The position numbers were made by a program, and so were the translations under genes. Below, in pieces: positions 1 to 7,277 of a stretch of DNA of 10,345 nt. The stretch is from Phoronis ovalis (lineage: Eukaryota; Phoronida; Phoronidae): NCBI GenBank assembly GCA_028565635.1, contig JAOXYB010064846.1:1-10345 (forward strand). The letters are read 5' to 3'. The notes below the pieces were generated by a model. It was not told where the DNA came from and did not search any database. It saw nothing but the letters and a program-made list of their open reading frames with translations. Numbering within the stretch: the stretch's first letter is position 1; every line of letters begins with the position of its first letter.

Positions 1-59
1 TTGGTTGAAATCCGTTGACCCCCATCCGCCGGCTTTCTATAGAGACCGTCTGAATGTCT
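1..59 (-). CDS. Plexin exon 13 (IPT5 strand, cut by window edge)
   Basis: After a 145-bp intron, the acceptor GCTGGTTTCAG is followed by 59 nt that continue frame (TT plus A gives leucine). The reading is GYK-L-DIQTVSIESRRMGVNG, which resembles the plexin IPT strand G-x-nL-x-t-V-x-x-x-R-m-x-v. The segment is clearly more GC-rich than the neighbouring intron, as expected for an exon. It is short and runs off the window, and the plus strand is also open here, so confidence is moderate. Confidence 0.65.
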
Positions 60-204
60 CTGAAACCAGCAGTTAATACATCTATATAGCTTACAAGGCA
101 TTGTATTAATTTATGATAGAAAGCTATAACACTAATGGTTATGGTGCAAATGTTACGTTTCTTTTCAATATAACTCAAATAGTTGAACTGTCAATAAAAC
201 TTAC

Positions 205-372
205 AATTTATAACCAACACCACGACCAAACGATGAAATATTTGGATTGTGTGTGTATTCAAATCTCATATTTACGGCTTGCACTGTTTCGTCATCAAAA
301 TTCATTACAAGCGACACATTCTGTGTTCTGGTGTGTTTAGATGTGGTACATATAGTAATATTTTCAGAGGTG
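205..372 (-). CDS. Plexin exon 12 (second half of IPT4, start of IPT5)
   Basis: The exon is 168 nt, phase 2 to 2, acceptor CTGTACACAG before CACCTCTG and donor AAATT/GTAAGT. The AG left from the previous exon plus C gives serine, so the joined protein reads LPCIFNSTSENITICTTSK, the expected IPT cysteine pair with a short loop. It continues with VSLVMNFDDETVQAV and MRFEYTHNPNISSF, matching the IPT end and the next IPT start (f-x-Y...nP-x-i-x-x). Sequons NST, NIT, NVS and NIS suggest a heavily glycosylated segment. An acceptor farther upstream is excluded by an in-frame TAA. Confidence 0.88.
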
Positions 373-485
373 CTGTGTACAGTGCGACAAATAAATTTAG
401 TATCATTTAATTAATAAACATTACTATATATGTATCATACAAGGCATACATTTTCTTGCACAGAATATGGTATAAACAAACTATT

Positions 486-550
486 CTGATAATATTGCAC
501 ATTAAAGGATGCACAATGGTTATCATGCACAGTATATTGAGGTTATTTCC
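486..550 (-). repeat. Tandem copy 3 of the IPT4 exon end, degenerate, donor lost
   Basis: The minus strand reads GNNLNILCMITIVHP then LMCNIIR, aligning with GEHLNAVTSITAKFG and LPCIFNR of the true exon with one codon missing. It ends in ATTATCAG exactly like copy 2, but AATAGT replaces the donor GTAACC. The match is weaker than for copy 2, and its collinearity is the main support. Confidence 0.6.
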
Positions 551-552
551 AT

Positions 553-670
553 CTAATTTGATAGGTTACCTGATAATAGTACAAGGTAGCTTTAACAATT
601 TTGCAATGATAATGATACCAGCATTGAACGGTTCCCCTGTAATTGTAATTCTTAGGATAACTTGTGACAC
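553..670 (-). repeat. Tandem copy 2 of the IPT4 exon end with intact splice donor
   Basis: Positions about 553-657 repeat about 671-775 at an offset of 118 bp. By hand count 61 of 83 aligned bases match over the coding-derived part. The translation stays open and collinear: GEPFNAGIIIIAKLLKLPC against GEHLNAVTSITAKFGTLPC in the true exon, both ending at an AG/GTAACC donor (GT at 569-568 here, 687-686 in the true exon). The similarity includes about ten bases of intron beyond the donor, so the unit was exon end plus donor plus intron start. It has no obvious acceptor of its own. It probably is a relic, but the donor could be used. Confidence 0.85.
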
Positions 671-687
671 GTAATTTGAAAGGTTAC

Positions 688-1279
688 CTGTTGAAAATAC
701 AAGGTAGTGTTCCAAACTTTGCAGTGATACTGGTGACAGCATTGAGATGTTCCCCAGTGATGGTGATTCTTGCACCACCCTCTTGAATACCACGTTTTGG
801 TTGGAAATCAATTATTTTTGGATGCACATAAGAAAATTTAATCGGTGAAACAGCAGTAAATCGGTTTCCAAATTTTACAAACACCTGCGCTGTCACAGTG
901 TCAGAAACACCAACAACCTGAGCGGTTATGCATACAATTTTAGATGTTTTCACGTATTCCATCTGTACTACTGTGCATAATTTGCTGCCTACAAACACGC
1001 CATTGGAAACGTCATTGAATTCTTCACCAAGATTACTCCCTCGGATAGTTAACTGTGTACCTCCTTTTGTAGGACCAGACAGTGGGTGGATGCTTCTGAT
1101 TTGGGGGTTTGTACAGTGACTAGTGGGCGGTAACCATTTTGCCGGACACAGACTCAGTATGGTACATGCCAGTGACTGCCGACACCAACCACAATGATAT
1201 GCAGGAGCTAATGTTAAACAGTTTCCACAGTTTACAGTGCCATCTACAACTGACATTTCTTGACACTTGTACACTTTCA
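688..1279 (-). CDS. Plexin exon 11 (PSI3, IPT3 and first half of IPT4)
   Basis: This is the longest exon here (592 nt, phase 1 to 2), acceptor ATTTGTTTCAG before TGAAAGTG and donor AACAG/GTAACC. PSI3 comes first: YKC, then VNCGNCLTLAPAYHCGWC and the remaining cysteines through SHC, all eight present. IPT3 follows with PQIRSIHPLSGPTKGGTQLT and IRGSNLGEEF, close to the plexin pattern P-x-I-x-x-i-x-P-l-x-GP-x-x-GGT-x-lTI-x-G-x-NLG. IPT4 begins at HPKIIDFQPKRG and breaks after GTLPCIFN. The last asparagine codon precedes the intron, and splicing to exon 205-372 makes the sequon NST. Its 3' end is duplicated in the next intron. Confidence 0.95.
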
Positions 1280-1559
1280 CTGAAACAAATGAGCAATCAT
1301 ACATTAGCATATACAGAACACTACGTGTTAAGGTGCTATTATAAATAAATTTACTGAGGAGTGACATGAAGGATGCAGCAATCAATTCACAGTGACATTG
1401 AACACTGTACACGGTTATGTTTTTCATCTGTATTTTACGTGTTATCCTAGATTATTTGGATAAAACACTATTAAAATGGAAATGTACAGCACAAGGCATG
1501 ATTTTGAATAGTGTATAGACTAGCATCTCGATTCTGATTTGTGACACTGCTATCCTCAC

Positions 1560-1785
1560 CCTGAATATGTGTGGGGTTATCAAGTGGATGTCTTTGACTT
1601 TGACTTCCACTAGACCTCCAAGTGATCTGGAATGGTACTAACTGACTTGGGATTGGTACACTATACTCGAATTTCACAGGAGTAGTACATTCGATTATGT
1701 CACTGCCAGACATTTGTCTTGCTGCAGAAGGCACCTCCTCTCCCCATGAAAATGTGAAGACACAACGGAAATTGTCTTGGAAATT
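1560..1785 (-). CDS. Plexin exon 10 (IPT2)
   Basis: The exon is 226 nt, phase 0 to 1, acceptor TTTCGTAG before AATTTCC and donor CAGG/GTGAGG. It encodes NFQDNFRCVFTFSWGEEVPS, then SDIIECTTPVKFEYS and PFQITWRSSG. The pattern C-v-f...vPA-x-R...s-x-i-x-C-x-t...Y-x-Y...v-x-W-x-G is that of plexin IPT2, with the core cysteine pair present. The exon starts immediately after an in-frame TAG that belongs to the acceptor. The single G left over joins TG of the next exon to give valine in THIQVKVYKC. Confidence 0.91.
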
Positions 1786-3200
1786 CTACGAAATCAGTAG
1801 TGGCTTTAATTAGTAAATAATTTTTTTGAAAGGTACCAATTTATGTTGCAACAGATAAAATAAGGAAAAAATGTAGCCACTTGTGTATAGATTCTAATTG
1901 AATATTAGCTGGCCACTAGCATTTGGTTAGTTTGCAAGAGAACTGAAAAAAGACAAAGTGAAAATAATAGCAAGTTTTTGTTATTTTACTGAATGATATT
2001 TGATGGAAATAATACAAATTACAAAGCAGGATATCTTTGCCCTTGTATCAACAAATGTGATAATATATTATACAAATGTCATGCATTTATCTCATAATCA
2101 TGCAGCTAAGCAGAAAAGTGTACAAACATTAAATGAACCATCTAAGTTTGAAACTTTACAACTGAAATTGTAAAAAGCCAACACTAAGATATACAAACAT
2201 AGATAATTCATTTGAATCATATTATATATAAGAGTAAACAATATTGATAACAGTATGTCATATTTTCTGCAGCTTGTACAATACAACTTCTTTAAAATGA
2301 CGGTAGTTCCGCAGTTGCATGTAACCGCAGGTTTGCTTGGCTATTACTAAGACATGTACACCCAATGAGAAACCTTTTTACATAAAAGGAGCTCATCTCA
2401 TCTTTAATTTTTTGTTACTTGAAAGTAAAATTTCAAAATAGTCAAACTACAGAAACAATAGTACCAGTGAAAATGCATATTGCATCCAACAGAGGCATAA
2501 AACAAAAAAAAATGAAGTTCAAAAGATACAAGATTCGCCTCAATTTACAAGTATCACATGGGCATTATTTTCTTATTATTTACACAGTTAAGAAACACAA
2601 CTTTAAAAGCCTGATCATCAACTCAACTTCACATATAAAAGTTAACAAATAACACTGCATACATTGCATGTATCAACAATCTTGAAGAAACTTTCAAAAA
2701 ACAAGTCAAGCGAGAAACAAGGCCTAGTCACCTCAATAATTGTTCCTCTCCCACACCGGAAAGTAGCAGTGATAAATACTGTAAGTTGGGCAAATAAGAA
2801 TTAGCTGCCTGTAGTAAATCAATATACAAGACAAATTAACTGCATGGCTTTAGACAGATGTTCAAAATACTTCTAAAGACAAGCACAGAAGACGATTGTC
2901 TAAACAAAATTAGTAACAAACCTATATTTGCCTATGTGCTTAAAACGGTATTGGTGGCAAGCAGGTCAAAATTCAGGTAGATTTACTTTGATAACAGCAA
3001 AATACGTAGTTATTTAATAAGTATTTTAATTTAATCAAGTAGCCACGGTTATATTCTGCATCACACAGCAGTTATGTTTTCAAAACCAGGAAGCACTTAT
3101 ATTCTTAACAGCCGATGTGTTCTGCATTCAAGACAATTTGAAGTGAGAAAAATGTGAAGACATATGCGAATAGTGCATTGCTTTAATATTAATTAAATAC
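1786..3200 (-). other. Intron 9 (1415 bp), no recognisable content
   Basis: The intron lies between exons 3201-3323 and 1560-1785, which are contiguous in the protein family, so no coding exon is expected. It is AT-rich on both strands, with only short open stretches that look like chance. I see no transposon ends, long repeat or RNA gene. Confidence 0.7.
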
Positions 3201-3323
3201 CTGAAGGTTCTGACTGTTGACTGATATAACTTTACTGGTTCCTGATGGCACCAGGATTTCATTCTGCTCCAGAGTAATTCGAGGACACTGTTCTGGTCCC
3301 TTTCTCTGACTAGGACCTGGTAC
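3201..3323 (-). CDS. Plexin exon 9 (end of PSI2, start of IPT2)
   Basis: The exon is 41 codons, phase 0-0, acceptor TTGATTAG before GTACCAGG and donor CTTCAG/GTATTT. It encodes VPGPSQRKGPEQCPRITLEQ and then EILVPSGTSKVISVNSQNLQ. The segment PEQCPRI gives C8 of PSI2 and the hallmark CP-x-I, followed by the first IPT2 strands (family pattern ilvP-x-g...i.l..kNL). It runs straight into NFQDNFRC in the next exon, as expected. Confidence 0.93.
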
Positions 3324-3829
3324 CTAATCAAAGAGTTAAAGTAAAAAATACGTATGTATTTCAGATACGTAATCTCCTAAACAGGTTTTAACCTATTATT
3401 TAAAAATAACTTAGCACCCGCACAATGGTCGAAACCTGTTATCTCAGCAGGTAAGCACAAGGCACGCAGATGCATGATCACACATTAATAACCAGCATTT
3501 TATTTTGTAAAACTTGTCAGAATGCATCCTGTACTAATATGCATTTTTGAAAACGTGTAAAATTCAACATTATAAAAACGATGATTTGCGTTTTACTAAT
3601 AAGCTATTCAAATCAGTCTTTAAGACAATGGTTGAGAAAGTGTGTGCATGTTGAACTAGTTCCCTTTATTCGGAGAAGAATTGTGACTTTATCGAGATTT
3701 GTAACCATTCAATACACACTTTTTGGCTGAATTTGCTTGAAATTTACCTTATACAAATATACATAACAAATATTTTAAGAAATACATGATATTAAATTTG
3801 TACATGTAAATTTACTATCAAATTTGTAC

Positions 3830-3844
3830 ATATATATATATATA
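3830..3844. repeat. TA microsatellite
   Basis: About seven uninterrupted AT/TA units follow the second copy of AAATTTGTACAT. It is short and probably of no function. Confidence 0.85.
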
Positions 3845-3892
3845 CTTCATGTTTGAGCAAGACGAGTTATAACACATTCTATAATTCACATA

Positions 3893-4069
3893 TGGTGGCC
3901 CTGAAGGACTGTCGTGTTGCAAACAATTCGACAACTCGACAACACGATAATTCATTATGAAATGTCGTGTTGTCGACTTGAAAACAACTCGACAACACAG
4001 TATTTCGTACTGTTGTGTTGTCGAGTTGTTTTTTACAAGTCGACAACACGAAGTCCTTCAGGGCCACCA
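3893..4069. mobile_element. Fold-back MITE-like element, 177 bp, TA target-site duplication
   Basis: The ends are perfect 18-bp inverted repeats (TGGTGGCCCTGAAGGACT at the left, its complement at the right), flanked by TA on both sides (3891-3892 and 4070-4071), as expected for a Tc1/mariner-type non-autonomous element. The interior is almost entirely alternating copies of a CGACAACACGA-like word in both orientations, which form two inner hairpins (about 3932-3983 and 3983-4031) inside the outer stem. There is no transposase. Superfamily assignment from the TA duplication is an inference. Confidence 0.85.
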
Positions 4070-4386
4070 TACAAATAATATATTTTGTGTGTTATGGAAA
4101 TCACTCATGCGGAGATAATTGGTTGGGGCCACTGAAATGAGCAAAGCTCCCATAGAAAATTCTTTCCAGCATATTGTTCCTTCCATAATGGGCTAACTTC
4201 CTAATTCTATCCAATGGTAGGTATGTTTAATCAGTAATTGCAGCATATGTACATCAATGGAATTCCAATATTTTTTAAAAAATTGCCTTCTTCCCCATGG
4301 CATTTAAAACAGCACAAAATCTTAGTTAAGAGCTATTAAAAAATCTTAATTGTATTTTGAATTTCTTTAATGTTTGGGTTTCTTAC

Positions 4387-4498
4387 ATTTTCTCCAGTTA
4401 CGAGCACATCGGAGCGATAGCTTTCTCTGTTGCTGGTACACTTATGCTGTCTGACACACCAAGTACATGGGAATAGACTCTTGGTGCAACTTGTACAT
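4387..4498 (-). CDS. Plexin exon 8 (PSI2)
   Basis: The exon is 112 nt, phase 2 to 0, acceptor CTTTGTAG before ATGTACAAG and donor GAAAAT/GTAAGA. It encodes SCTSCTKSLFPCTWCVRQHK followed by CTSNRESYRSD, matching the plexin PSI2 pattern SC-x-x-C-x-S-x-f-x-C-x-WC-x-x-x-H-x-CT. Cysteines C2 to C6 are in place, and C8 (QCPRI) comes from the next exon. The seventh cysteine, normally six or seven residues after C6, is replaced by serine and tyrosine (RESYRS). Confidence 0.93.
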
Positions 4499-4904
4499 CT
4501 ACAAAGAAAGCGAATTGTTATGGATTTGAACCGACATAAGGTACCGATAATACGAAGCCTGTTGAAACTTGGAACATAATTCAGTGATATCGGATCAAAC
4601 AATAAGATAATGAAAGGTTCAACTGTTCTTAATGGTGACAATACAGGAATAAAACAAAAAGAGAGTTTTGTTTAATTTTCTTCTTTTATATCAGAATATA
4701 AAAGAGAGCTTCTCTCAACAAAACTTAAGTACTACAGTATAATTCAATGATATCGTATCAAACAATAAGATAATCAAAGGGTCAATTGTTCTTAATGGTT
4801 CCAATACCGGAATAAAATAAAAATATAGTTTTGTTCACTTTTATTCTTTTACATGAGACTATAAAAAGAGAACTTCCCTCAACAAAACTAGTGTAGTTAC
4901 TTAC
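4499..4904 (-). other. Intron 7 (406 bp), mostly a tandem duplication
   Basis: The intron lies between exons 4905-4995 and 4387-4498. About three quarters of it is the 163-bp tandem duplication listed separately. The remainder, about 4499-4575, shows nothing. Confidence 0.8.
4576..4890. repeat. Direct tandem duplication, two copies, 163-bp period
   Basis: Copy one spans about 4576-4727 and copy two about 4739-4890. Shared words include ATCAAACAATAAGATAAT, GTTCTTAATGGT and CTCAACAAAACT. The copies differ at roughly one base in six or seven by eye. Copy two ends 14 bases from the splice donor of exon 4905-4995. The duplication carries no open frame of note. Confidence 0.88.
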
Positions 4905-4995
4905 GATTCATGCAATGCACAGTTGAAGAATGAGACATTGGTAGCAACAAAGTCTTGATCATTCGTGCGTACAGCAAGTTGCATAGTAATATGGT
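4905..4995 (-). CDS. Plexin exon 7 (end of IPT1, first cysteine of PSI2)
   Basis: The exon is 91 nt, phase 1 to 2, acceptor TTGTTTAG before ACCATATT and donor GAATC/GTAAGT. It encodes DHITMQLAVRT, then ATNVSFFNCALHE, matching the plexin pattern tnFtFYdC that closes IPT1 and supplies C1 of PSI2. NVS is a likely N-glycosylation site. The exon end is followed in the downstream intron, after about 14 bases, by a 163-bp tandem duplication. Confidence 0.92.
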
Positions 4996-5420
4996 CTAAA
5001 CAAAATAAAAATATGTTTACTCAATTGTATCCCAGGTTATTCACTCCTCACAATGTTTATAGTCACTAGAGCAAAACGGCTCGAGACTTGATCTTTGAGA
5101 GACACTTGTCATTTTGTTTTGATTTCTTAGAGATGCATGAAAGATAATATCTGAGCCTGTGCTAAATGGTAACTCGATTGACAACGTTCCCTCTGGATAC
5201 TTACCCCTTACTTGCTATAATTATCACACCTTTTTCCAGACATTTTGCTCTCTAACTACGAATACCATTGTAAAGAGTGCCACCGAAGAATATTTAAAAC
5301 AGAACATAAACATGATTTTAAAACATTAGTTGCTCAGTATATTTCTGGGGTTTTTTTGTAGATAAATAAAATTGATAGGTAGACAGATTGATTTTTAATA
5401 ACAAATGCAAAAATGAATAC
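4996..5420 (-). other. Intron 6 (425 bp), no recognisable content
   Basis: The intron lies between exons 5421-5592 and 4905-4995. It is AT-rich and unique, with no repeat or coding content seen. Confidence 0.7.
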
Positions 5421-5592
5421 CACTTCCTGTAATTATATTTGGCAGCTTTCTTCTAGGTGGTGTATAACATATGACTCCAGTAACAGTTTTATAGGCATAC
5501 TGTACCAATGGTGTAGCTCCAGGTGCTGGATAGAATGCACAGTAATAACTTTCTCCTGACCCTGAAGGCAAGTTCTGAATGTTCACCGCCAA
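5421..5592 (-). CDS. Plexin exon 6 (IPT1)
   Basis: The exon is 172 nt (57 codons plus one base, phase 0 to 1), acceptor TTTTTCAG before TTGGCGGTG. It encodes LAVNIQNLP, then SYYCAFYPAPG, GVICYTPP and LPNIITGS. The paired cysteines in C-A-F and V-I-C-Y-T-P-P are the typical IPT core disulfide. The donor is placed at AGTG/GTATTC rather than the alternative GTGG three bases upstream, because the single leftover G plus AC from the next exon makes GAC and yields DHITMQL, matching the conserved plexin DHVTVKL strand. Confidence 0.92.
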
Positions 5593-6697
5593 CTGAAAAA
5601 TTGAATTATAGGCTTTTGATCAAATACTTATGTATTTTTTTCACTACTGATTTTACGTCATGGTTCCTGGAATGATATGTTTAAAAGACTGTGAGATGCA
5701 TGAATATATTTTGCATAATCAACACTGCAATGATTATAGATTGATATAGCCAGAACTTGAATGTTTTTAACACAACAAAATTACCTATTTGCTAATACAA
5801 TTAAAGTTTAAAAAATTGGAAACTGCTTTGTTGCTTAAAGGCGTTAAAAAACAACTAAAGTGTTAACAATATACAAGGATCATGCAGTGAACTTATTGCA
5901 AACATGCTAGGTATAAACCGCACTAAATGTCGCTTAAAAACAAAATCCAAAATCTAACTAACACAACTGGTGAAAGATAATGAAGAATGATTGAAATCAT
6001 ACAAGCAGAACTCAACCCTGAAACCAAGGATCTGAAAATCATAAGTTACGGTTTGTACTAGCAATGTCATCTAATCATGCGCTTGTGTCTCACATGTTTG
6101 TAGTTTGATGTGCTGTAGTGCCATACAATTTAAACATTATTAGAATAACCCATTCTAACAAATTAATATTAGACTGTTATACTCTGGATGCTGGGGACAT
6201 ATTAAGAAATAACATACAAGACAATTTCCAAAAATCAACTCAATCAAAAATCTGAGGCAATCATGCATTATCAAACGTTTTCGCCAAAGTCAACAAAACC
6301 ACATATACAAAGACGGATTCAGGATAGTTTGTCAGTGATTTAATAGTGACAAGTAGATTCTGATCAAATTCTGTGCTGATTTGAGAATTTAACACTGAAC
6401 TCTATCTATTCAGTTGTTATCGCTTAATCCGCCTCATTGATTCGTAGGGAGTATAGTGACAACACCGAGCAGAAAAGAACACATTTTTTTACAACATATA
6501 CAGACTACATCATCTACCTACCCTTAACTATCATTTAGCACGGAATGAAGGCTATCACTAGGGAATAATGAAAACTGGAACTGTGTGCCAGCTTATTAGC
6601 ATAAATACAAACAAATTGCCAGGATTGACCGAAGGTTTATGAATCAAGTGTATACAAGACAAGTTAGTTTAGCACTTATGAAGTGGTCACAACTCAC
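5593..6697 (-). other. Intron 5 (1105 bp) carrying one arm of an inverted repeat
   Basis: The intron lies between exons 6698-6827 and 5421-5592. It contains the left arm (5747-5969) of the 223-bp inverted repeat. The interval 5970-6697, which lies in the loop together with the exon, shows nothing else. Confidence 0.75.
5747..5969 (+). repeat. Inverted repeat, left arm (223 bp)
   Basis: This arm is the reverse complement of 6872-7094 with one mismatch (A at 5813 against G at 7028), so 222 of 223 positions pair, with no gap. The similarity stops abruptly at both ends. No terminal inverted repeats within the unit, poly-A tail or clear target-site duplication was found, so the source element is unknown. 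It lies in intron 5, 155 bp downstream in genomic order from the exon 5421-5592 acceptor. Confidence 0.97.
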
Positions 6698-6827
6698 ACT
6701 TGTTGAATCGCGTTCTATCTGTATCTGGCTCGGAGAGACTCCAGTTATTTCTGTAATGTATCTGCTATTATATGACAACCAATGCTGAGGCTGGTCAGCA
6801 TTAACACACTGTCCAAATACACTGCAT
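6698..6827 (-). CDS. Plexin exon 5 (end of PSI1, start of IPT1)
   Basis: The exon is 130 nt, phase 2 to 0, with acceptor TTTTTACAG before ATGCAGTG and donor AGT/GTGAGT. It opens with KCSVFGQC (C6 and C7 of PSI1), then WLSYNSRYITEITGV, and finishes with the start of the atypical first IPT, SPSQIQIERDSTS. The usual final PSI cysteine, expected near the SRYI segment, is absent. The exon lies inside the loop of a 223-bp inverted repeat (5747-5969 and 6872-7094); its 5' end is only 44 nt from one arm. Its length is not a multiple of three, so skipping it would shift the frame. Confidence 0.93.
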
Positions 6828-7173
6828 CTGTAAAAATAACATAAGCCAAGTTACAAATTAACAGAATGATACAGTTGTGTTAGTTAGATTTTGGATTTTG
6901 TTTTTAAGCGACATTTAGTGCGGTTTATACCTAGCATGTTTGCAATAAGTTCACTGCATGATCCTTGTATATTGTTAACACTTTAGTTGTTTTTTAACGC
7001 CTTTAAGCAACAAAGCAGTTTCCAATTGTTTAAACTTTAATTGTATTAGCAAATAGGTAATTTTGTTGTGTTAAAAACATTCAAGTTCTGGCTAAGTGTA
7101 AATTGTTGCTAAATTGTGTTGAATAATATTGTTTATGAAAATTTATGAGTATGCATGTTTTAATACTGCTTAC
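6828..7173 (-). other. Intron 4 (346 bp), two thirds of it an inverted-repeat arm
   Basis: The intron separates the two PSI1 exons. The arm 6872-7094 occupies 223 of its 346 bases, leaving about 79 bases next to the donor and 44 next to the acceptor, enough for normal splice signals. Confidence 0.85.
6872..7094 (-). repeat. Inverted repeat, right arm (223 bp)
   Basis: This is the partner of 5747-5969. It fills most of intron 4 between exons 7174-7277 and 6698-6827, beginning 44 bp from the acceptor end of exon 6698-6827. In the transcript the two arms would enclose that exon plus intron sequence in a loop of 902 nt. Confidence 0.97.
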
Positions 7174-7277
7174 TTGGACTCTAGTGAACACCATCCACAG
7201 TATGGGTCCCTGGCATTGATTACACATTGAGAGCTACTTCTGTACTTAGAACATTCTTCTACCTTGATTTGTGTTAC
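7174..7277 (-). CDS. Plexin exon 4 (PSI1, first part)
   Basis: The exon is 104 nt (34 codons plus two bases, phase 0 to 2), acceptor TTTGCAG before GTAACACAA and donor CCAA/GTAAGC. It encodes VTQIKVEECSKY and ends in NARDPYCGWCSLES, the PSI hallmark DPYCGWC. Using the Met PSI numbering, C1 (EEC), C3 (QCV), C4 and C5 (YCGWC) are present. The residue six after C1, where C2 should be, is serine. PSI domains set the Sema head at an angle to the IPT stalk. The acceptor is followed by GTAAC, so a spurious donor-like GTAA sits at the exon start, but the reading frame and homology require it to be coding. Confidence 0.94.

Larger units (their letters stand above)
373..687 (-). other. Intron 11, largely made of decayed copies of the preceding exon end
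   Basis: This 315-bp intron separates exons 688-1279 and 205-372. Most of its recognisable content derives from tandem copies of the last part of the upstream exon, listed as separate repeats (about 553-657 and 486-550). The stretch 373-485 shows no clear content apart from a weak possible further remnant near 432-480. Confidence 0.7.
3324..4386 (-). other. Intron 8 (1063 bp) with a fold-back element and TA microsatellite
   Basis: The intron lies between exons 4387-4498 and 3201-3323. It holds the fold-back element at 3893-4069. Just before it, the 12-mer AAATTTGTACAT occurs twice (3794-3805 and 3820-3831), running into a short TA repeat. The rest is AT-rich with nothing recognised. Confidence 0.75.

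Noticed and set aside
2-76. Plus-strand open reading ending in a stop at 74-76, with AATAAA at 193-198 and a GT-rich tract near 248, resembling a 3' gene end
   Set aside because: The same bases form a minus-strand exon in the correct phase after exon 205-372, with a good acceptor and plexin-like sequence. The AATAAA lies at that exon's donor region and is readily explained by AT-rich intron sequence.
432-480. Possible fourth relic of the IPT4 exon end (minus strand CARKCMPCMI)
   Set aside because: Only an isolated PC and scattered residues agree, with no donor and no clear nucleotide match; too weak to list.
1280-1427. Upstream extension of the open frame beyond 1279 as coding sequence with a start codon
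   Set aside because: The acceptor at 1281-1280 follows a pyrimidine-rich run, and the phase-1 join to exon 1560-1785 gives the conserved THIQVKVYKC; the extra residues have no plexin similarity.
2419-2652. Plus-strand open frame of 77 codons in the 1415-bp intron
   Set aside because: It is AT-rich and lysine/asparagine-heavy with no recognisable domain or splice context, typical of chance in this composition.
3879-4070. Minus-strand open frame of 63 codons
   Set aside because: It lies wholly within the fold-back element; its repeated peptide pattern simply reflects the alternating CGACAACACGA words.
5747-7094. Whole 1.35-kb block read as one transposon with 223-bp terminal inverted repeats
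   Set aside because: It would contain a conserved in-frame plexin exon, and no target-site duplication is visible. Two opposite insertions or an inverted duplication flanking the exon is simpler.
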